Positions 1 to 7,337 of a stretch of DNA of 44,002 nucleotides are shown piece after piece. The first letter of the stretch is position 1, and every line of letters begins with the position of its first letter. The DNA is from an uncultured Erysipelotrichaceae bacterium (GTDB lineage: Bacteria > Bacillota_I > Bacilli_A > RFN20 > CAG-826), in contig CADCEE010000014.1 in NCBI GenBank assembly GCA_902800355.1, positions 1-44,002 on the forward strand. The letters are read 5' to 3'. The notes under the pieces are model-generated. The model saw only the letters and a list, made by a program, of their open reading frames with translations. It was not told the DNA's origin and made no database searches. The position numbers were made by a program, and so were the translations under genes.

Positions 1-72
1 TGGACTAGATGTATAGGTGGCACACCTACTGCGTTATTATCATCACATAGTATAGCGAAAATAATTAAATAA
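1..72 (+). CDS. C-terminal tail of an unidentified protein (truncated by window edge)
   Basis: Frame 1 is open from the first base to a TAA at 70-72 and would encode 23 residues ending SHSIAKIIK. The composition looks like the end of a real protein (GGTPTALLSS stretch), and a terminator hairpin follows directly. Too little is left to name a family. It could also be chance, since 23 codons is short. Confidence 0.4.
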   Translation, partial: WTRCIGGTPTALLSSHSIAKIIK

Positions 73-74
73 AA

Positions 75-102
75 AGAGAGCTCATAGATAAGCCCTCTAA
101 TT
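75..102 (-). terminator. Rho-independent terminator after the 120-779 gene
   Basis: On the minus strand AGAGGGCT and AGCTCTCT form a stem with an 8-nt loop, followed by TTTTTA. It lies 18 bases beyond the stop of the minus-strand membrane protein gene. Confidence 0.6.
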
Positions 103-119
103 TGATAAAGATCTTTTTG

Positions 120-779
120 TTATTCTTCGAGCATTTTAGTGGCGCGGTGTAAATAGAAGATTGTCGCCACAAAGACAATGATTTCAAGTACGGTCGCAAT
201 AACACCGAAGATCGAAAGAGTAAATCTCCAACCAGTATTAACAACATAAACGTTAAAACCAGGCAAAAAGCCAAATAGTAAGGAGATAATATAAAGAAGA
301 ATGATATAGAACGCTAATCTACGACCATCTTCTTCCATTTCACTATAACCAAGTTGACTGGCTAAAGTAGAAATACCAAATAAGATACAAATAATGACTA
401 CAAAGTCAGCAATAGCGGCAACTGTATCTAATATCGCAAACACCACTACTGGTAATCCTTTGGTGGCTTCAACAGAACTTAAAATAACAGAAACAACACT
501 AGCGGCAATACCAACAAAGGTCACCCATAAACCAATACGGAATTCTCTAGAATCTTTTGCTCCAAAAAACAAACCGCAAAGTTGAATCACAAATACAACA
601 ATAGAGGCAATACCACTAATTAAAACAAGAACGGCAGCTGGAGTAGTTAATTCTCCATTACCGGAAATGATAATAGGGGTAAATATTGCAGCAACTAATG
701 CAACAAAAGCAGAAACAATAGAAACAAGTTCTGCTATAAAAATTAATTTAACACCACGATGAGCGTGTGGAAATCTCAT
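120..779 (-). CDS. Multi-pass membrane protein of unknown function
   Basis: 219 residues, very hydrophobic, with about six predicted membrane segments (roughly residues 12-38, 48-72, 82-102, 108-136, 152-172 and 186-212) and short charged loops such as GYSEMEEDGRR near residue 145. The start at 779 is well supported by a strong AAGGAGGG ribosome binding site 7 bases upstream. The gene stands alone between a terminator and the divergent acyltransferase gene. I do not recognise a family; there are no catalytic motifs and no signal for transport of a particular substrate. Confidence 0.75.
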   Translation of the reverse strand: MRFPHAHRGVKLIFIAELVSIVSAFVALVAAIFTPIIISGNGELTTPAAVLVLISGIASIVVFVIQLCGLFFGAKDSREFRIGLWVTFVGIAASVVSVILSSVEATKGLPVVVFAILDTVAAIADFVVIICILFGISTLASQLGYSEMEEDGRRLAFYIILLYIISLLFGFLPGFNVYVVNTGWRFTLSIFGVIATVLEIIVFVATIFYLHRATKMLEE

Positions 780-897
780 AAATTTCCCTCCTTATTTTCA
801 TTAGATATTTTAAGATTATTTCTTAATAAATTAAACATAAATTTCTATAAAGAAAAAATAAGGCTTATTAATATAATTAACATTTCGCTTAAATTGA

Positions 898-903
898 TAT
901 AAT
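898..903 (+). promoter_or_regulatory. -10 box of a probably leaderless promoter
   Basis: TATAAT lies only 9 bases before the ATG at 913, so transcription should start at or within a few bases of the start codon. There is no purine-rich ribosome binding site. The only -35 candidate (TTAACA at 877-882) has short 15-bp spacing. Confidence 0.5.
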
Positions 904-912
904 AAATGTAAG

Positions 913-1971
913 ATGGGTGACAGAAATAGAACCATTGATATCTGTAAATGTTTTGCGATGACATTTATCATTTTGATCCATGTCTTGCAAAGAACGACTC
1001 TAGGTTTTAATCAATCTTTTGTGGGCTCTTTCTTTGTGGTTTTAGGAGTGCCAATATTCTTCTTTTTAAGCGGGATATCTCTTTCTTATAGAAAACAACT
1101 TAAACCTGCTGGATTTTTCTTTGACATTATTAGAAGAGGGTTTAACTATATGTGGCCAGTTGTCTTCTTCCTCATCTTAAGAGTGGCCTTATATAATCAA
1201 TGGGTTGATGTTCCTAAGGCCTTTGAAGAATTTTGGGAGTTCCCAGTCATGGGCTTATGGTTTTTGTGGGTTTTATTGTGGATTAATCTAGCCTCTGATA
1301 TTGGTTTATTTATTGCTTCTATATTCCCTAAATATAAAAAATTATGTGTCTTTTTTGTGGTTTTAATCTCTTACGCCTTAATTGTGATTTTAAGACAACA
1401 AAATATAATCCACTCCAACACCTTTATTGGTTATGACTATTTTATCGCTTATGTTCCTATATTCTTATTTGGATATTTATTCGGAGATAAATTATTTAGA
1501 TTTATCAATAAATGGGTGTCTTTAACTAGCTTAGTAATTGGTTTAACCGTTACTATCTTAATTATTCATTATTCTAGAGGTTTGGTGGTTGTTGATTTAC
1601 CTACTAATATTCCTTTATTCTATATCGCTTCAATATTTGCTTTCTTGTCGATATATGGCCTAGCGACTTTATTAGAACAGTATAAATTCTCTAAAGTTAT
1701 TGCTTTTATGGGTAGATTTACTTTAGAAGCTTATTTCTTACATCTAATGTTAATTAAGAATTGGTCGAATATGGGCTTAGCTGATAATGGATTAGCTACT
1801 GGCTACACGATTGGCTTATTCTTACTATGTGTAGTGAACACAGTAGGTGTTGTAACAGTAACTTATTTTATTCCTTTTGGCCATTTATTAATGTTTGGCA
1901 AAAGTTATAGTTCCTATAAATTTGAAAAAGACTTCTTTAATAAGATAAAACAAATAGTCTATTCCCACTAA
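913..1971 (+). CDS. Acyltransferase family 3 (OafA/WecH-like) membrane protein
   Basis: 352 residues with about ten membrane helices. The N terminus has the family signature: an RNxxIDICKCFAM segment followed by a helix containing the essential His (IILIHVLQ, about residue 24), then FFFLSGISLSYR at about residue 52. Family members move acyl (often acetyl) groups across the membrane onto surface glycans, lipids or peptides. The substrate cannot be read from the sequence, but several glycan genes lie in this window. Length is normal for the family. The start is preceded by a -10 box rather than a ribosome binding site. Transcribed away from the neighbouring membrane protein. Confidence 0.85.
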   Translation: MGDRNRTIDICKCFAMTFIILIHVLQRTTLGFNQSFVGSFFVVLGVPIFFFLSGISLSYRKQLKPAGFFFDIIRRGFNYMWPVVFFLILRVALYNQWVDVPKAFEEFWEFPVMGLWFLWVLLWINLASDIGLFIASIFPKYKKLCVFFVVLISYALIVILRQQNIIHSNTFIGYDYFIAYVPIFLFGYLFGDKLFRFINKWVSLTSLVIGLTVTILIIHYSRGLVVVDLPTNIPLFYIASIFAFLSIYGLATLLEQYKFSKVIAFMGRFTLEAYFLHLMLIKNWSNMGLADNGLATGYTIGLFLLCVVNTVGVVTVTYFIPFGHLLMFGKSYSSYKFEKDFFNKIKQIVYSH

Positions 1972-2084
1972 ATAATTATTTTTCTAAGCGGGACTTTAAG
2001 AAATCTTATGATTTCACTAAAGTGGGATACAATCTTTCTACAGAAGAAACAATTAAATTCATTAATCCACATAATAGACATTAG
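1971..2084 (+). pseudogene. Possible decayed C-terminal coding fragment
   Basis: Directly after the acyltransferase stop, one frame stays open to a TAG at 2082-2084 and has protein-like composition (KKSYDFTKVGY, then STEETIKFINPHNRH). There is no start codon or ribosome binding site of its own. It may be the end of a lost gene left beside the mobile element. The family is not recognised and chance cannot be excluded. Confidence 0.22.
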
Positions 2085-2157
2085 TGTAAGTGGTTTTCCC
2101 CAACTCAACTAATAGGTGGTCGATTTCAACTTGGTTAAAGCAAAGTTATTTTAGAAA

Positions 2158-2181
2158 TAAAAAATCCTGATTAATTCAGGA
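2158..2181 (-). terminator. Terminator downstream of the tRNA-like remnant
   Basis: On the minus strand TCCTGA-ATTAA-TCAGGA is followed by TTTTTTATT. The hairpin resembles the one at 3716-3740, downstream of the intact tRNA-Ala, which suggests the two tRNA-3'-end-plus-terminator units share an origin. Confidence 0.6.
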
Positions 2182-2195
2182 CAATTTTACAATTT

Positions 2196-2287
2196 TGGTG
2201 GATCCGAAGGGTTACAAAGAAAACCCGCTACCTCTACCTTTTTCGTGTCAGGACAACTTGCTGCCACGTTTTTATTTCAGGTTCCAC
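2196..2287 (-). other. tRNA-Ala-like 3' remnant / structured tRNA-like sequence
   Basis: The 12 bases at 2196-2207 are identical to the 3' end of tRNA-Ala at 3811-3822, including the CCA. A T-arm-like hairpin follows (GGGTT, 8-nt loop, AACCC on the minus strand), then a second match (CGCTACCTC on the plus strand). The acceptor-like segment 2198-2208 can pair with 2276-2287 (GGATCCAC with GTGGAACC, one mismatch, plus TTC with GAA). No normal D-arm or anticodon arm is visible, so it is not a functional tRNA. It is read as a duplicated and decayed tRNA end, perhaps an attachment-site copy. Confidence 0.45.
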
Positions 2288-2419
2288 TTCTATTAATAAT
2301 TCAATTGCTCTTAAAAATTGTCTTAAAACAAAAAGAAAACTAGTATTTTATGCTAGTTTCTCAAAATATTTTTAGTTTTTTGCATCTTATATTGGCTTTT
2401 CAAATTTTTTTGTAAAAAC

Positions 2420-2430
2420 GGGGCAGCAAA
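2420..2430 (+). repeat. 11-bp direct repeat, left copy (flanks endonuclease gene)
   Basis: CGGGGCAGCAA occurs here, 28 bp downstream of the endonuclease stop codon, and again at 3704-3714, 51 bp upstream of its start. The two copies bracket the gene in the same orientation, as a duplicated target or recombination site would. Confidence 0.45.
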
Positions 2431-2458
2431 CTTTGATTACCAGTATCATAGAGGCATA

Positions 2459-3652
2459 TTAATGCTCAACATACTCCCAACCGAATCCATAAGCACTCTT
2501 TTTTGTTCCATGTCCTGGTATCTTTTTCTTCTTACATACATCGCAAATTGTTGAAGATGGGTTGCTACCTTTTGTATATCCATTATCAATAAGCCAGATA
2601 GCAGCATCCTTAGGTGTATAGAAAGTTCTGATTGTCTTGCCTGTTTTTAAATCTATCATCGCAACACCTTTTTGTTTTTTTCTTCTTCCTTCTAATCGCC
2701 TGGCTTGATTCTCTTTTTGCTCTTCTGGATGGTTTTTAATCCACTCTTTTATTGAATCGCTGTGTTTTTTCTTTGATTCTAAGCTTGCTAAAGCCTTTTT
2801 TCTATTTTCTTCCCATACCGCCAACTCGTCAGGATGTTCGTTCTTCCATTTCTGTAGGCTTTCTTTTCTTTTTGCTTTAGAGTTTGGGTCATTAATTGAT
2901 TGTCTATTCTTTTCTCTAGCGACTCTATATCCTTCAGGGTCTCGCTCTTTCCATTTTTTAATTCTTTCCCGAGACATTTCTTTGTAATAATTAGAAGACA
3001 TTTTCTCTTTAATCTTAAGACTTCTTTGTCTTATTTTCTCTTCATCAAAATTACGGGTTGCGTTAAGCATGGCCTCATATCTTTCTGGATGTTCTTTCAT
3101 ATATTGGCTTTGTTTATCTTTCCTGTATTGAGATACTGGAGCAGCAGATATTCCACCACCACCTTGAATTTTATTCAAACAGAAAGGGTCTTTGAGTAAT
3201 TCTTTATTTACTATTCTTGCCTCGATCTCCTCTGTTTCTTTTTCAGAATCACAAACGAATAAATAATAACGGGCATATCTATCACTATGTTTTTTGTATT
3301 TCGCTTTAAAAACCACACCACTTCCTGCATAGTTTTTAACTTCTCTCCAGCTCTGTCTATTAACTTTTCCTATGTAATATTCTCCAGAGTTGTAATCAAT
3401 TTGAATATAGATTGCGTGGTATTTACCGTCGGTTCCTTTGTGACGATAAAACTTAGAAACAGACACAACGTGATATTCTGCGCCTTGAATAAATATTTTC
3501 TTATCGCTTTCAAGAGGTGGTAGCCAAGTGCTTTGCTCTGGAAGTTGCAATACACTTGATTTTGATTCCAAAGGTAAAGGATTGACAGCAAACATCTTTG
3601 AAACGTCAATTCCATCATCAATAGATAAATAATCACTGAACTTTATAACCAT
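2459..3652 (-). CDS. GIY-YIG homing endonuclease with NUMOD1 DNA-binding tail
   Basis: 397 residues. Residues about 78-170 form a GIY-YIG nuclease: YIQ...GEYYIGKV is the diverged GIY/YIG pair, followed by NYAGSG, a Glu-rich segment (ETEEIEARIV) and a closing LNKIQGGGG like the NLxxGG end of the family. A long Lys/Arg/Glu-rich helical linker (residues 175-330) contains repeated KKWKERDPE/KKWKNEHPDE/KEWIKNHPEE modules resembling NUMOD-type DNA contacts. The C terminus (about 332-397) is a NUMOD1-like module: FYTPKDAAIWL, then YGFGWEYVE. Such proteins cut a specific site and promote copying of their own gene. No host intron is recognisable; it looks free-standing. A TATACT box 9 bases before the ATG may drive a leaderless transcript. 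Flanking direct repeats and the adjacent tRNA-Ala suggest acquired DNA. Confidence 0.85.
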   Translation of the reverse strand: MVIKFSDYLSIDDGIDVSKMFAVNPLPLESKSSVLQLPEQSTWLPPLESDKKIFIQGAEYHVVSVSKFYRHKGTDGKYHAIYIQIDYNSGEYYIGKVNRQSWREVKNYAGSGVVFKAKYKKHSDRYARYYLFVCDSEKETEEIEARIVNKELLKDPFCLNKIQGGGGISAAPVSQYRKDKQSQYMKEHPERYEAMLNATRNFDEEKIRQRSLKIKEKMSSNYYKEMSRERIKKWKERDPEGYRVAREKNRQSINDPNSKAKRKESLQKWKNEHPDELAVWEENRKKALASLESKKKHSDSIKEWIKNHPEEQKENQARRLEGRRKKQKGVAMIDLKTGKTIRTFYTPKDAAIWLIDNGYTKGSNPSSTICDVCKKKKIPGHGTKKSAYGFGWEYVEH

Positions 3653-3703
3653 TCTGTATAAAGTATATCACTTGTAATGTACCCTTCGAAAACCACGTTT
3701 TTT

Positions 3704-3714
3704 CGGGGCAGCAA
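3704..3714 (+). repeat. 11-bp direct repeat, right copy (flanks endonuclease gene)
   Basis: CGGGGCAGCAA, identical to 2420-2430. The preceding CCACGTTTTT also recurs at about 2266-2275, so repeat-derived pieces lie on both sides of the endonuclease gene. Confidence 0.45.
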
Positions 3715-3715
3715 T

Positions 3716-3740
3716 GAAAAAGCCCTGATTTTTCAGGACT
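3716..3740 (-). terminator. Terminator hairpin in the tRNA-Ala / endonuclease spacer
   Basis: On the minus strand TCCTGA-AAAA-TCAGGG is followed by CTTTTTCATT. It lies downstream of tRNA-Ala and upstream of the endonuclease gene, so it should insulate them. Confidence 0.55.
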
Positions 3741-3767
3741 TCTTCAGTTTTTATTTTGTCTATTTTT

Positions 3768-3798
3768 ACCCATTTCCTTATTGTTAAGGCTTATGGGT
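3768..3798 (-). terminator. Hairpin just downstream of tRNA-Ala, probable terminator
   Basis: ACCCAT (3768-3773) pairs with ATGGGT (3793-3798), with an inner CCTTA/TTAAGG helix. On the minus strand it is followed by AAAAATAG rather than a T tract, so termination may rely on the next hairpin (3716-3740). It could also guide tRNA 3' processing. Confidence 0.4.
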
Positions 3799-3810
3799 AG
3801 CGGGTATTTA

Positions 3811-3886
3811 TGGTGGATCCGACGAGGATCGAACTCGCTACCTCCTCCATGCCATGGAGGCGCTCTCCCAGGTGAGCTACGGACCC
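3811..3886 (-). tRNA. tRNA-Ala (anticodon GGC)
   Basis: 76 bases including an encoded CCA. All four arms can be drawn: acceptor GGGTCCG with CGGATCC, which contains the G3:U70 pair that marks alanine tRNAs; anticodon loop ATGGCAT giving GGC; T loop TTCGATC. Its own promoter lies upstream (3897-3926). Its last 12 bases recur at 2196-2207. Confidence 0.95.
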
Positions 3887-3896
3887 AGCGCTATAA

Positions 3897-3926
3897 ATTA
3901 TATATATAATGAGATTAAAATATCAA
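3897..3926 (-). promoter_or_regulatory. Promoter of tRNA-Ala
   Basis: On the minus strand TTGATA (3921-3926) and TATAAT (3897-3902) are separated by 18 bases, and the tRNA begins 10 bases after the -10 box. Confidence 0.65.
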
Positions 3927-3938
3927 TAAGATTGTTGA

Positions 3939-4763
3939 TTATTTGTCTTTGGCTAGAGCATATTCTTTCATATTGGAAAAGGAGTAACCATTTTCTTTTA
4001 AAACTTCAATCATCTTTTGAATAGAATCTAAATATACATCTCTATTTTTAGTTAAATATTTTTTCTGAACTTGTAATATTCCTCTTTTAGGAACAGGCAA
4101 ATATCCTTTATGAATTTCAAATGGATGAAAATAAATCATAAAAGTATCATGATTTTTAATATGCTTATGTAACACTTTAGACATCGATGTTCCTTTTAGG
4201 AAACGATAAAATCCTCCTCCAGAAAGTAGCACTGTTTTAAATGGGAACTTCCAAATATTAGGGGCGAATTCATACATGCCGTTTCTTATATAAATATAGC
4301 CAAATTCTTTTTTAAAGGACTTATTAGGTTTAATAACACTAGAGTCATAAATAAACCCTTCTTCTAATAGAACATCAAATAACTCCTTTTTATATTCCCA
4401 TCTAGGAAAGCGAAATCCTACTGGGATGACCCCTAATTCTTCTAAAATAATTCTTTTGGCTTCCACTAATTCTTTTCTAAAATCTTCTTTAGTGAAATTT
4501 TTATAACTTTGATGAGTCAAACAGTGAAGAGCGATTTCATGACCTAATTTAATCGCTTCTAATAAATATTCTTTACAGTATTTGATAAAATCAACAGTGA
4601 CAAAAAATGTGCCTTTAATATTGTTTTTTGTTAAAAACTTTGCATACGTTAAAACTTCTTCAGCGCAGTTATATTTTTGGTCGATTTCAATATCCGTATT
4701 TTTTAAACAGGATGTATCAAAATAACTCTCTACATCCATTGTTAAAAACGCTAATTTATTCAT
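3939..4763 (-). CDS. Polysaccharide deacetylase (NodB-type) family protein
   Basis: 274 residues without signal peptide. NodB motif 1 is TMDVES (residues 8-13), motif 2 is HEIALHCLTHQS (about residue 75) with the metal-binding His-x3-His, and motif 3 contains GFRFPRWEY (about 117). The C-terminal YFHPFEIH supplies the final His motif. Family members remove acetyl groups from N-acetylated sugars using a divalent metal. This form resembles those found with exopolysaccharide clusters rather than secreted peptidoglycan deacetylases, because it lacks an export signal. It follows the alpha/beta hydrolase gene with a one-base overlap, implying one transcript. The substrate is unknown. Confidence 0.85.
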   Translation of the reverse strand: MNKLAFLTMDVESYFDTSCLKNTDIEIDQKYNCAEEVLTYAKFLTKNNIKGTFFVTVDFIKYCKEYLLEAIKLGHEIALHCLTHQSYKNFTKEDFRKELVEAKRIILEELGVIPVGFRFPRWEYKKELFDVLLEEGFIYDSSVIKPNKSFKKEFGYIYIRNGMYEFAPNIWKFPFKTVLLSGGGFYRFLKGTSMSKVLHKHIKNHDTFMIYFHPFEIHKGYLPVPKRGILQVQKKYLTKNRDVYLDSIQKMIEVLKENGYSFSNMKEYALAKDK

Positions 4764-5701
4764 TAATAAAATTCCTTTAAGAATCTTTCAATCGCTCCAT
4801 CATATTCTTTGGTGTTATGGAAGCGGATATGAGAATGTTCTCCCACTGGGAACCACTCCAAATGTTTAGGAGCGTTAACTTTGTTAAATAGTTTCATTGA
4901 TTGATCAGGTTTAGCAAAGCTATCTTGTTTACTATATAAGAATAAAACCGGCACTTTAACTTTATCAATTTCTCTAATTGGGCTATTTCTTCTAAGCGAT
5001 TTGCCTGCTCTAAGAGATACTAAAGCTAGTACTTCAAAAGTATGAGGGAAGGTTGGTTTATTTCTCTTTCTTAATTGGTTATCAAATAATTCCTTAAAGG
5101 TGGTATATGTTCCTTCACAGGTAATGCCTTTTAAATTAGATGGATAATCTTTTTGTGCCAATAGATGTATACCGGTAGCACTGCCAATGCAAATGCCATG
5201 GATATGAACATGCTTAATGCCGAATTCTTTTTCTAAGAACATGGCCCAGTTAGCAACATCCTTATATTCTTTTAAACCTAAGGTGTTATATTTGCCTTCA
5301 CTTAACCCGTGGCAGCGGTTATCAATCGCTAAAACGTTGTAGCCACTTCTTTTATATGGCTCAGAGAAATAATAAGAATAAGTACCAGATTCACTTCTTC
5401 CAGGAATCACTATTACCGCTTTATCAAAGCCAAAATCAAAATATTCCCCAACAAGATGGAAACCACATGAATCTATTTCCACATGCTTACGATATTTTTC
5501 GTTTTCTTCTCCCCATTTTTTACCTTCATCAAACATAGTTTGAAGTTCTTTATCAGGCCAAGATACACTTCTAGACCATTTTTCAGGAGAGGTACGAACA
5601 AATAATTTTGTATAAATAATGCAAGAAATAATAAAAGTTAAAAGGAAATACATAAATATACTTCCTCCAACAAGTCCAACAATAAGCCAAATCCACCACA
5701 T
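4763..5701 (-). CDS. Membrane-anchored alpha/beta hydrolase with Cys at the nucleophile elbow
   Basis: 312 residues. One N-terminal membrane helix (about 3-30), then an alpha/beta-hydrolase fold: oxyanion region VIPGRSESG (about 98), AIDNRCHGLSEG (about 126), nucleophile elbow HGICIGSATG (about 169), acid loop YSKQDSFAKPDQS (about 260) and catalytic His in GEHSHIRF (about 288). The elbow reads G-I-C-I-G where Ser is usual, which I confirmed in the codons (GGC ATT TGC ATT GGC). Cys nucleophiles are known in dienelactone-hydrolase relatives. The substrate is unknown. It abuts fakA upstream and overlaps the deacetylase by one base, so probably one operon. Confidence 0.85.
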   Translation of the reverse strand: MWWIWLIVGLVGGSIFMYFLLTFIISCIIYTKLFVRTSPEKWSRSVSWPDKELQTMFDEGKKWGEENEKYRKHVEIDSCGFHLVGEYFDFGFDKAVIVIPGRSESGTYSYYFSEPYKRSGYNVLAIDNRCHGLSEGKYNTLGLKEYKDVANWAMFLEKEFGIKHVHIHGICIGSATGIHLLAQKDYPSNLKGITCEGTYTTFKELFDNQLRKRNKPTFPHTFEVLALVSLRAGKSLRRNSPIREIDKVKVPVLFLYSKQDSFAKPDQSMKLFNKVNAPKHLEWFPVGEHSHIRFHNTKEYDGAIERFLKEFY

Positions 5702-5702
5702 A

Positions 5703-7337
5703 TTAGAATAATCCTATTAGGACATCGTAAATCTCTTGTCCGCCCTTCATGATTTGATATTCGATACCGTCTAAATTAGAAACAAAATCACTTAGTTTCG
5801 CTTCTAATTCATCATCAGCTTCATTAGATAAATAAATTAGCATTCCTGTTTTTTCTTCTAAGTTAATAGTTTTAATAGCCATATCTAGACAATCAATAAG
5901 GTCATTTGAGGCTGCAACTACTTCATCATCAATTAAGGCAATTTTGTCGTTAATTTTACAGCAAATCCCGTCTTTTTCGTAATTTTTGGTCGCTTTTGTT
6001 AAGCCAATTGTAGTGGCTAAATGTATATTAGAATTAAAGCCATTGATTCTGCTATTGGAATCATCATCTGGCATATCCATTTGAAGTGCTACAATACCTT
6101 CAACCATGTTTTTAGTTGGTACAATAAAGACACGATCTTTGGCTCTAGCTAACTCAATTGCCTGGTTAGCTGAACCAGTAGTGTTTTTATTATTTGGGAA
6201 GATAACTATCTTTTTAGCATTAATCGATTCAATCGCATCTAAGAATTCACTGCTAGAAGCATTCATATTTCCAGAAGCACTAATAACGTAGTCACATCCT
6301 AACTCACGATAAACATTTTCTAATTCTTTGCCGTTAACTACAGCAATAATACCTAATTCTTTCGCGTTTTTATCATCTAAGCGTTTTACAACTGAAAATT
6401 CATTATGTTGTAACTGCATATTCTCTAGCTTGAAATTAATAAACTCACCATATTCTTTAGCGAGGTCAATTACTGGAGATGGGTTTAAAGTGTGGATATG
6501 AACTTTAACAATACTGCCTTCTTTAAGACAAACAATAGAAGAGCCCAATTCTTTTAATCTTTCAATAAATACATTTATTGAGAACTCGTTGATATTAATT
6601 CGACTAGCTAATAATTGGAGCAAAAACTCCATGCAGTAACCTTCGATAAATTTACTATTCTCATCAAAGTATAGGGGTTTAGTTTGTAAAGGTAGTTCAA
6701 TAGACGAATCCTCTTTTTCTTCGATTGCTTCTCCAGCAAGATATTTATACATCCCTTCAATAATGACAATATAGCCATAAGCGCCACTATCTAAGACATT
6801 TGATTCTTTTAAGACTTCTAGTTTCTCAGGAGTTCTTTGCAAAGAACGGTACATCGCTTCTAAATATAATTTAATAGAGTCTTCTAAAGAAATGTTGCCT
6901 TTAATAAGACCCTTAATCTCTTCAATACCTTCTCTAGCGACAGTTAAAATTGTTCCTTCTACAGGATTAACCACTGCTTTATAAGCAGTTTTATATCCTA
7001 AAATGAAAGCGTCTCTTAATTCGCCTGGATTTACTATACCTTTTCTTTCTAAGGAAATAGACATTCCTTTAAATAACTGCGATAAAATAACTCCAGAGTT
7101 TCCTCTAGCGCCTAAAAGCATTCCGGCGGCCAAGTCTTTTAAATATAAGCCTAAGTGCCTAGTTTGTGAGGCTCTTTTAAATCCGTTTTCTAAAGTTAAA
7201 CGCATATTCGTTCCAGTATCTCCATCCGCCACAGGAAAAACATTCATACTATTAACGCGTTGTTCGGCTAATCGAATGTTATTAAGCCCATTTTGGACCA
7301 TTAATTGAAAGTCGTATCCGTTTATTCTTTGTCTCAT
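5703..7337 (-). CDS. fakA: Fatty acid kinase subunit FakA (DhaL/YloV family)
   Basis: 544 residues, close to the usual ~550. The N-terminal DhaL/Dak2 kinase domain (residues 1-200) contains NVFPVADGDTGTNM with the Asp residues that bind Mg-ATP, and LGARGNSGVILSQ. The middle and C-terminal parts are the FakA domains that dock the fatty-acid carrier. FakA phosphorylates a fatty acid presented by a FakB (DegV) protein to give acyl phosphate for phospholipid synthesis. Its ATG overlaps the stop of the upstream fakB-like gene (TAATG), so the two are translationally coupled, and plsC precedes both. The set is typical of bacteria that scavenge host or dietary fatty acids. Confidence 0.92.
   Translation of the reverse strand: MRQRINGYDFQLMVQNGLNNIRLAEQRVNSMNVFPVADGDTGTNMRLTLENGFKRASQTRHLGLYLKDLAAGMLLGARGNSGVILSQLFKGMSISLERKGIVNPGELRDAFILGYKTAYKAVVNPVEGTILTVAREGIEEIKGLIKGNISLEDSIKLYLEAMYRSLQRTPEKLEVLKESNVLDSGAYGYIVIIEGMYKYLAGEAIEEKEDSSIELPLQTKPLYFDENSKFIEGYCMEFLLQLLASRININEFSINVFIERLKELGSSIVCLKEGSIVKVHIHTLNPSPVIDLAKEYGEFINFKLENMQLQHNEFSVVKRLDDKNAKELGIIAVVNGKELENVYRELGCDYVISASGNMNASSSEFLDAIESINAKKIVIFPNNKNTTGSANQAIELARAKDRVFIVPTKNMVEGIVALQMDMPDDDSNSRINGFNSNIHLATTIGLTKATKNYEKDGICCKINDKIALIDDEVVAASNDLIDCLDMAIKTINLEEKTGMLIYLSNEADDELEAKLSDFVSNLDGIEYQIMKGGQEIYDVLIGLF

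Noticed and set aside
2900-3523. Plus-strand frames opposite the endonuclease gene
   Set aside because: They are antisense shadows of the GIY-YIG frame with no ribosome binding sites or protein-like motifs.
2158-3822. Group I intron hosting the GIY-YIG gene
   Set aside because: The tRNA-Ala gene is uninterrupted and no P7 or catalytic-core-like segments could be recognised.
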